Assembly: GCA_016808115.1 (NCBI GenBank)
Contig: JAEQBH010001386.1
Span: 186,001-250,000 of the forward strand
Direction of reading: 5' to 3'
DNA from: Tetrastigma voinierianum
Taxonomy: Eukaryota > Streptophyta > Magnoliopsida > Vitales > Vitaceae
Length of the DNA stretch: 64,000 nt
Shown: positions 56,157 to 64,000 of the stretch, piece after piece
Layout: each line of letters starts with the position of its first letter
Position numbering within the stretch: the first letter of the stretch is position 1
Notes under the pieces: model-generated
Databases searched by the model: none
What the model was told of the DNA's origin: nothing
Seen by the model: only the letters and a program-made list of their open reading frames with translations
Translations under genes and position numbers: made by a program

Positions 56157-58300
56157 CTACAATAGGGTAGATGCCAATTTATCTTTCAAGGCGAAGATTC
56201 GGCATGCGTACATCGAGCTCAAATGGTATCCCTTGGACCCGATTAAATTAGGCAAACTGACTTTCTGTCGAAAAAAGTCTTTGATAAAGCGTCTATAGAA
56301 TCCAACGTGACCTAAAAAGCTTCTTATCCCTTTTACAGATGAGGGTGGAGGTAATTTCTCAATTGCTTCAATCTTTGCTCTGTCTACCTCTATTCCTCTT
56401 GCAGAAATCCGATGCCCAAGTACAATGACCTCTTGTACCATAAAATGACACTTCTCGATTGAGTCTGAGGTTGGTCTCCTGCATACTTATCAACAGGCAT
56501 CAAATTCTCTGAATGGCCTCAAAGGAGCTTCCCAAGACCGGAAAATCATCCATGAAGACCTCGATTGTTTTCAACCATATCGGAATATGGCCATCATACG
56601 GCGTTGGAATGTGCCGGAGCATTGCACGACCCGAAGGGCATGCTTTAAATGCGAATGTACCATGAGGACATGTGAATGTTGTCTTCTCGATCTTCGAGGG
56701 CTATGTATCGATTGTGGCGGAAATATCCATCAGCAATGGTATTCGTGTGCAGCTGTCAGTCCAACATCGATCCGAGAGCGATGAAATGATCTTTTTAGTA
56801 GCCTTATTCATTTAGATAATCAATACAAATTCTCCAACCGGTGAAAGCTGTTCTAAAAGACGTGTGTGTTGTTCTTAGTTCTTATGACAGTTTGTTCCTC
56901 CCTTTTTAGAGTACTACTTATGCAGGACTTACCCGATGCAGCATCGAATAGAAATAACCGGGTATCTAACCCTTTAATACCTCCTTACTTGAATTTACCT
57001 CTTTCATGGATTAGTTCAATCTCCTACGTAGCTCCACGAGGGCTTATGGCTCATCTTCAGCCAAAGTCGATGCATGCACATAGAAGGGCGAATCCCTTTT
57101 AAATCGGCCAGAGACCATCCGAGCGCATTTTTGTGATCTCTAAGTACCCTCAATAACTTATCTTCCTCACATTTCTATCGGGGGCCTTGAAATGATCGGT
57201 AGGTGGAGCGGAGTCCCGAATAAGCATAATTCAAATGGCTGGGTAATGGCTTTTGTTCCATCTTAGGTGGTTGTTGACAGATGTAGGCGTTTAGTATTTT
57301 CACCAGAGATTCAAAATATTTCCTTTTATTGGGTTCGAAGGAATCCATCCATTTTACATACTCCTCTGCCTCTTCGCCCAGATTCTCTGAATCACTCTGT
57401 ACTAGGCTAGCCTCCAAAGGATCAGTGAGACCACTTTGGCTAGACACTATAGCCTCTACGGTCTCTATCATGAAGCATGTATCACTCTACTTAGGATGTC
57501 TCACGGCCGAACACGTTGAACTTGGCTTTATCCTCCACACTCCTCGATTTAGCTGCCTCTCACACTCTGAGCGTCGATCATTTGCTGCGCCGATTCTTGA
57601 AATTGTCTACCAAAGATCATGGGTATTTCTTTATCTTCTTCCATATCCCTAATACGATGAAATGCATTTGGGAGGAAGATAGACTTGTCGACCTTATTTA
57701 GACATCTTCATCCCACCCTCTAGGATGCTTTAGGGACTTGTACGCTGTTGGAGTGTATTGTGGTTAGGCGAGCTATACACTGAAACGATCTAAATATGGA
57801 TGAGGGCATAAGATTAATCTTTGGAGCCCAAATCCACACAAAAACTCTCAAGATAGCGTTTCAATTGTCTGAGGATAGTGGCTTGCACGGGTCTTTTAGC
57901 TGCGGAAGCTTCCTCTGAGAAGGATGAAGTATTTACATTTCCTCAGTTAGGTTAAGCTGTTTAATCTGCCAGTCTTCTCTTGGGAGACGAAGATGTCCTT
58001 CATAAATTTGATATAACTTGGCATTTTGTTCGGAGCATCGGCAAACATAATGTTTGATGTACGGTTTCTTGGAATACTTCCATAAACTTGGTGACCTTAT
58101 CGACTTATGCTTCTTTAGACGCTGAGGATACGGAATTAGGGCTATGGGTTGTGGGCAATCCTTTGCTTCAATTTCTTCTCCCACAAATTTGTTTCTCTTG
58201 GGAATGTTCCCTCTCTGTATTATCATTCTGACTGGTCTAGATGACTTTCTCAATTTCTACCTCCTCTGTCACTAGGGGTTGCCCTTGTATCGCCAATTCT
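56157..58300 (-). pseudogene. Protease and reverse transcriptase of the Athila-like element
   Basis: IALIPYPQRLKKHKSIRSP (58060-58190) lies in the protease region. SLVQSDSENLGEEAEEYVKW, MDSFEPNKRKYFESL and KMEQKPLPSHLNYAY (57230-57410) precede RT in Athila elements. The RT thumb is VLGHRISARGIEVDRAKIEA, IEKLPPPSSVKGIRSFLGHV, GFYRRFIKDF (56280-56430). The catalytic region near 56450-57000 is badly broken (VFMDDF-like read near 56550). Confidence 0.82.
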
Positions 58301-58479
58301 TTACCACTTCTCAGCGTGACTGCTTTTACATGTTCATTCCCCTCTCGTCTCGGATTCACTTATGAGTTGCTTGGTAAGGAACCATTTTGCCTTCTGTCAA
58401 TAGATTAGCCCATTTAGCCTCGCACCTTAATTTTAAATGTCTTTGTATTGTTGATTATTAAATTAGGTGGCTTTGTGGT

Positions 58480-59690
58480 ATATTCGCCTTTGTCTCATTC
58501 ATAAAGGCGGTATGCGAGGTGAGCATTCGTGAGGGCTTGTTCAAGTCTACCTTTCTCGGGAGGGTTCGGCACTCGGGGTGGTGGCGTATTTGTTCTGATT
58601 GTTCCTCCATCCATAACCCTAATGATTGCGATACCAATTATTCGCCACCACTTGGCCTTGATTTTGGTTCTAATAGTTGTTACCCCCATACGTACATTCT
58701 TTGTGTTGACTTTGATTAAACCTCGACACATCTTTTGGGCTTGCTCTGCATTTGGTGTCCCGACTAGCGTGCAATCTTTGTGTTGTCCTCCACGGAGTGC
58801 AATAATGGGTTAGTTTGTATGGCATTCGCGGTACCTTGCTGTCTAGTCAACTGTTTAGTGAGTTATGCGACATGAGTAACTAGATTGCTGAGAACCTCGT
58901 TATCTATGCCACCTATGGCCTTCACTTGTGTAGTCTTATCTCTAGGCCACTGATTAGTATTAGTAGCAGCATCTTCCAAGATTTCATATGCTTGGTCGAG
59001 TGAATTACACTTCATTAGCCCCTCTGTAGGGCATCGATCCTTTGTTCTAATTCGCATTCCCGCGAGACTATTATAGAAAGTATGGACCTGCATCCATTTG
59101 GTCAGTCTGTGATGTGGGCACGTCCTCAACAGTTCGTGAAATCTATCCCATGCTTACGCGGGTTCTCTCCTCTAGTTGTCGAAAGTATTATTTTCTTGCA
59201 CGATTATGTAATTTTGCGAGGTGGGAAGAACTTGGTCGGGAAACTGCGGCTAAGTCGTTGTGAAGTAATGGAATCCGTCAGTTGACTTGTCGACAATGTT
59301 TCAACTCTATCACCTGGTGAGTGGGAACAATCTCAACCTGAGTGCCTCTTCAATGACTCCATTGTACTTGATCGTGTCATAGACTTCGAGGAAGTTAGTC
59401 AAATGCATATTTGGATTCTCATTGGGCAATCCGTGGAACAGGATGTTCTGAACCATCTGTAAGGTTACGGCTTATTCGAGAAGTTTTTGCATGAATAGGT
59501 GGTCTTCGGATGGCGGAGTGAACAAGCGTAGGTGGTAGGGCAAACTCTTCTAAATGCATGAATGGATCATGCGGCTATAAACGGCCCCTGGGTGCGCCGT
59601 TCCCTCACAGTTATTCCCACATTGCGGTCCCTTTGTAATACCGTTTTGCTCATAGCGAATCATGCTCTTCATTGTTTTGCATGATTGCTA
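58480..59690 (-). pseudogene. Gag of the Athila-like element
   Basis: On the - strand: FALPPTLVHSAIRRPPIHAK (59480-59550), QNILFHGLPNENPNMHLTNF, YNGVIEEALRLRLFPLT (59330-59470) and RTCPHHRLTKWMQVHTFYNS (59060-59129). Then SLDQAYEILEDAATNTNQWP (58930-59000) and EKGRLEQALT (58550). It matches Athila-type gag throughout, with a few frame changes. It lies right after the primer site. Confidence 0.85.
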
Positions 59691-59923
59691 GATTTCTATT
59701 CTGTGTTGTTCTCAGTTCTCAGCGTAAGCGGTGTAAGGTTCTTTCCGGCTCAGGATCAAACGGATGTAGTGCAATTTGGCCACGTCTTCGCATGCATTCA
59801 CTGTAACCTTAGCTGCAATCACACACGAAATAGAAAAACCAAATTACCAGCACTTGTAAAAATAAAATAAGAATTCCAGAGTAATATCTAATTACTGTTT
59901 TTCAATATCAACTCTAAAACTTC

Positions 59924-59941
59924 TCCCCGGCAACGGTGCTA
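59924..59941 (-). promoter_or_regulatory. Primer-binding site, tRNA-Asp
   Basis: TCCCCGGCAACGGTGCTA on the + strand differs at two positions from the tRNA-Asp 3' end (TCCCCGGCAACGGCGCCA). It lies six bases from the 5' LTR. Confidence 0.85.
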
Positions 59942-59947
59942 AAAACT

Positions 59948-61118
59948 TGATAGGCCGAAAGCGTGATGTGTAGAATGTATGCCTTTGTGTACGCAGGAGT
60001 ACGCGTCGCACTCAAATATCTGATGTACCCTAGGAATGCGGATATCGATCCATAGGAGAAGTGTGTTGACTCTTACGACTTTAGCTTTTTTGAATATTAT
60101 GCGGATGTAAACTTTGAATGACAAACTAACTAATGTGTGAGATTAAATTAAACTAATTTATCTTAGTAATTTACTGTATTGTGGAGACTAGGGCTATGTC
60201 TCCCCCTGCCACTTTTGATGGATTACTACCTAGAAGAATTACTATTCAGTCTATCCGTGACTTGTTGATGGCGGGGTGATCTTGCCTACGAGATACCCTC
60301 TCTCGAGGTGTATCCGCCTATCTTGCTAGCAGGGTTGAGTGTATCTCTACCTCACCCCAATGCTCTGAAACACTTAATTGTTCTAACCTTAATCGCCACC
60401 CTCGAAATCGATTATTCTTATATTTACCGACCGACCGAGGGTCGCTCTATTCGGGATCCCCTGGCGTCCTCTCATCTCTCGATCTCTGATACCCACAAAA
60501 TCATGCCACTGTCACGCATCACATGTGTATATAAATCACGTGATATAAAGCAGATACTAACAAGTCATAAATAACTATCAATATAAAATCCAAATCTTAA
60601 TCCATGCAACGTGATGGTTCAACAAACTTAGAGATGAATTTAGAATGATACCGACGAATTACAATAATCTAATCAATCTATAAACATCAATGGTTTATCG
60701 TAAAAGAAGAAAATACAAAAGTAGGTCTCTTCTCCGCTGATCTGGGTCACTATTGCTTTGCTTTCCGTGCCCTCGTTAGTACATTTTGATACCCTCAAGT
60801 CGGGTCCTTTTGCTTTAATGATGGAGTAAAACGCGGATCGACATCGCGACGCTGAGGGGCGTCGCCACGCCAAGCCACTTGTTGACTTCCCTCTTCAGCG
60901 CGACTGACGTCACGACGTTGGGATGTCGTGACGTTCCTGCCAGCTTTATGATTTTCTTCTCTCTGCTCCAAAATGGTCCCTAAAACTGCCCGTTCTACCT
61001 GCTATTCACACAAAATGCAAGAATCAGATATCGGGCTATAAATGCATGATTAACTGTGTAAATAAAGCTAAAACCATAAAATGTATTCAGTATGGCATGA
61101 GTGTTTTATGCACTCATC
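59948..61118 (-). repeat. 5' LTR of the Athila-like element
   Basis: Runs from TGATAGGCC to CACTCATC in plus coordinates, 1171 bp against 1108 for the partner. CG-rich palindrome variants lie at 60838-60935. Confidence 0.87.
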
Positions 61119-63230
61119 GGGCCAACTCGTTCGGCTAGTCGATAATCGACATTCGATGGTCGAGGGCAATCGCTTTCATAGAGTGTAGCCAAGCTGCACC
61201 CGATAGCGCTGCATTTACCCAAATCTTCTAATTAACGAAAATAATATTACTTATCATGTTGACTCCATTTTTGCCTTGATGGGAAGAGCAATATCGCCTA
61301 CAAACGTAGTCATTCTATTAACCCGCATTAAAAACCCCACTAGGCGATCCAGCTATCAAATGGGACTTTCATCCGCTAGCTATCGAGGTGCAACAAGTTT
61401 CACAATCAGATCACGGACTTTGCGCACATTAAAATTATCATGCATAGGCACTACAAGCGCACTACGATGTGAGGATGACCTAGACGCAGTTAATAGGAAA
61501 GAAAGGACATGGGGCCACAACCACCGTATTGATGTCACGTCCGAGGTAATCGATGGTGTTCACTTCTGCTCTGACCTGGCAATGAGCATCTTTCTTTCTT
61601 CGCTTTTTTATTGGTATTTATCATCTACTGGGCCACCCAATATGTAGTTGATGGTGGGCTGTGGTTCGATGGAGCTCACGCTACAACTACTCTTCAATCA
61701 TGGTGGTTTCGCAACCGGTTAGCTCCCCAATGTATCTTCGAGGTTAGCTCGATCAGCTTTTTCCACCGAACTTCAGCTTCGACAACGGTTAGTTTCATGG
61801 CTCGGTCCTATGGTACTGCACTGTAGGATCGAATACACCCATCGGGTCCGTCTGCATTGGCTGAGGCCCTTTAAAGTCGGTGTGGTCCCGAATGAGAGGT
61901 AGGAGCCGGTCATAAGAGATGTTGAGGAGGGTAAATTGCGGAGGTTAAATCAGGGAGGTTCTTTCGTCAACGCTTCAAGCGCTCGTTTTTGCTCGCCCTG
62001 CCGGCCGTGTTGCTCGTGGCTGCCGCTTGGCTCTGTGTAGCACCACATCGCTTCGGGAGGCTTCCGATATCATCTTCCAACGTGAGCATTTGTCCGCCCC
62101 TTGGTAAGCGCTTCTTCCATCGTTACGCTGACCGCAGATGTGACCGGAAGAAAGGGGTTGTTGGTCCGAAGCTTCTTCGAAAGTTTTGTAGGACCGCGTC
62201 CATGTTGTATATATTGATTTGTTAGACAGTTGTCTAACCTTCGGTGAAATCTTGATAGATTCATTCCTCCCGCTTACATTTTTGACCGCGGAGTTAATGT
62301 TTCCTTCGCGATCGAAAGCATGGGTATCGAAACAAACGCGTTTTCACAAATTTCTACCGACGAGTTTGATGGATCCTCTGGGAGTTTAGAACTAGCCGCA
62401 GCGGGTCCTTCGTGCCAGCCGGGAACATCTTTACACGATCATTTCCTCGTCAAGAATCACCGCCTCGGTTCAAGCGCATCATATGGTCGCACGGGTCGAG
62501 AGGAGCCATCGTGCATAAGACAGATGAAGAAGTCACGGAGGTTCATAACTGTAATATGCTGGCCTAGGTGAGAATAAGATGTCTCCGCCCCGGACAGCGA
62601 AAAGAGAAGCCATATGCGGGATGGGGGGAGCCCCGAAAGGGAGATAGACGGACGGGATCGGTGGAGCCACACCCCCAAGACACATAGGTATATATTCAGG
62701 GGCCAATACGCACAGCGCCGCCTGATGGCGCTTCTTCATATCCTACAAGGGACGCCGCATGGATCACCGGTTGACCGGCGTAGCCTCTTTCGGACTCAAA
62801 TGTTGCTATCATGACAATGGTCGTGAGTGGGGAACTACCAGAGATACACCGTCATCCGCCTGGGATCATTTTCGCTCAAAGGTAACGAGCTCTTTCGCTC
62901 TTATTCATAGCGGAAGTGTAGGATGGGTAGGCCTCGCGAGCTCACCCCGATTAGCTCTCTAACGGGTTCGCAGGCATCGCTTCTCCCGCTGTAAACGTTT
63001 GCATGTTCACACACCAGCCATTTGTCTAACTGCTCCTCTTGTTACTTCATCTTCGGGCGCCAACTGAGGAACTGACCTTTGACAAAGATTGATTTGCTCT
63101 GCCGTTAGTCATGGTTATAAATTCGGCTGTCCAGGAGTGATCAGGAACTACCAAAGCTTCGGGAAATGGGAGATCACTTGAAAGCGGGTGCACCCAAGCT
63201 CTCGCAAATCGCCGATGAGTTTTCTTTGCT
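61119..63230 (-). pseudogene. Gag-protease of the second Tat-like element
   Basis: On the - strand, from 61119 upward: AAWLHSMKAIALDH (end of protease), VGDIALPIKAKM (61265-61310), ALVVPMHDNFNVRKV (61425-61470). Then INYILGGPVDDKYQSK (61590-61660) and TLLNISYDRLLPLIRDHTDF (61860-61920), a gag C-terminal block. These are in the order expected of Tat-type gag-protease and continue the pol cut at 49776. The protease DxGS site falls in a damaged stretch. Gag upstream of 62100 is not clearly readable. Confidence 0.7.
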
Positions 63231-63239
63231 CATTGCTCC

Positions 63240-63256
63240 TACGCATTTACGCCAAT
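63240..63256 (-). promoter_or_regulatory. Probable primer-binding site of the second Tat-like element
   Basis: On the - strand, after the LTR end ACTACA comes ATTGGCGTAAATGCG. TGGCG-type starts are usual for gypsy primer sites, but the following bases do not match a tRNA end that I recognise, so the site is decayed or misread. Confidence 0.4.
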
Positions 63257-64000
63257 TGTAGTCTCCTGAATTTTCTCGATCAATGATCGTTTGTTACGAA
63301 TTGCTAGCAAAAATACCTACAAAACAAACAAGAAAACGGCGGTGGTGTCCCCGCTGCCTCCGGGCGTCTGCTAGAGCTCCGGGAACCCTGAGAACGGAAG
63401 CTGCGAAGGTTTTGAAGCTAATGTCGACTTTGTGTGTGATCCTTTCTTCTTTATGGAAGAGGAGAAAGATTCGCTTTTTATGGAAAGTGGATAATTTTCT
63501 CCCAAAACGGAAGGGGAAGGTGGCGTTTGTTCGCCATGACCGCCTTCCTTTAGATAGCCCCCGTTTTCCGTGTTTATGCCCTCAGAGCGCTTGACCACTT
63601 CATGGAGGTTATATGAATGATTTGAGACGATATTTTAGTCAAGTGGAAGTTTGGCCACTACCTTAACCCGGCCGGGCCGTTAAGGATGGCACCATGAGAA
63701 TGATGTCCTGACGCCTTGCATCCCGTCTGTCGAGGGTAGTATCCAAATACATCACTCCTCGTCCGACGGAAAGGTATGTTTGGGCTCGCTCAAATGGAGG
63801 CGGTCAGCCCATGGATTGCGGATCAGAGGGCTTGCAGCCTCGTTGTTGATGGGGCCGTGGCCCAACCATGGTAGCCACAATGTTGCCTTCGTTGTTTTTT
63901 ATATTCCAAAGCGAATCGAAAGTTTTCTCGTTATGCAACATTTCAAGAATCGCTTTCTACCATATGCTTCTCAGTTAATGGCTATATGCAAGAATGTTGT
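63257..64000 (-). repeat. 5' LTR of the second Tat-like element (cut by window end)
   Basis: Repeat of 40566-41290 or so, starting TGTAGTCTCCTGAATTTTCT. Only the 3' part of the LTR (744 bases) is in the window. Confidence 0.78.

Larger units (their letters stand above)
49777..61118 (-). mobile_element. Full-length Athila-like Ty3/gypsy element (11.3 kb)
   Basis: LTRs lie at 49777-50884 and 59948-61118, with a tRNA-Asp primer site beside the right LTR and a polypurine tract beside the left. On the - strand are gag, protease, RT, RNase H, integrase and then a plant-transposon-protein ORF, the Athila order. It splits pol of the second Tat-like element between protease and RT. I see no convincing target duplication (GAAAT/GGGCC). 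All coding parts are frameshifted. Confidence 0.87.
40566..64000 (-). mobile_element. Second Tat-like Ty3/gypsy element (incomplete at window edge) with antisense ORF
   Basis: An LTR at 40566 (TGTAGTCTCTTGAATTTTCT) recurs at 63257. Between them on the - strand lie gag, protease, RT, RNase H and integrase (stop at 46553-46555). On the + strand, between the integrase end and the left LTR, is an additional ORF. The 5' LTR runs off the window. The element sits inside an ankyrin exon and is itself split at 49777-61118 by an Athila-like element. Confidence 0.83.

Overview
This is nuclear DNA of a flowering plant, most likely a eudicot with a repeat-rich genome. It is an intergenic or intronic block made almost entirely of LTR retrotransposons inserted into one another, with two exons of one broken host gene. 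I found no rRNA, tRNA, CRISPR array or bacterial-type operon, and no intact protein-coding gene. Nearly every coding trace is split by frameshifts and stops.

Layout, left to right. (1) 1-7.3 kb: the 3' part of an Athila-like Ty3/gypsy element on the + strand. It has a broken ORF of the putative plant transposon protein type (811-2675), a polypurine tract and a ~2.7 kb LTR (4530-7266). The LTR holds a dense array of the palindrome TGTCGCGACA and is followed by a decayed primer-binding site. (2) 7.9-32.9 kb: a Tat/Ogre-type Ty3/gypsy element on the + strand whose left end is lost. Its protease, RT, RNase H and integrase are still readable in order. They are split by three insertions: a solo LTR (8611-9883), a Tekay-like gypsy element (11031-18295, perfect 5-bp target duplication, itself holding another LTR-like block) and a non-autonomous LARD-like element (18737-25052). 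Two tandem-repeat zones and a ~2.8 kb 3' LTR ending at 32939 follow. (3) 32.95-40.57 kb: two exons of an ankyrin-repeat gene on the - strand, with matching splice sites. Their intron holds a complete Ty1/copia element (33420-39547, - strand). (4) 40.57 kb to the right edge: a second Tat-like element on the - strand, inserted in the ankyrin exon. Between pol and the 3' LTR it carries an extra ORF in antisense (+ strand) and a 72-bp tandem array. Its pol is split by a full-length 11.3 kb Athila-like element (49777-61118, - strand).

How the parts relate. The host ankyrin gene was hit by at least three independent insertions: Tat-like on each side and copia in the intron. The LARD and the inner Athila-like element share a tRNA-Asp primer site, polypurine tract, 3' leader sequence and CG-rich palindromes. 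The LARD may therefore have been mobilised by Athila-type proteins. LTR pairs of single elements show short scrambled patches in otherwise near-identical sequence. Part of the apparent decay may therefore be unpolished long-read assembly error rather than mutation.

The most interesting candidates are the antisense ORF with a possible own promoter in the Tat-like element at 40.6-46.5 kb, the CG-palindrome arrays in Athila-type LTRs, and the Athila/LARD pair. None is shown here to be a functional new system.
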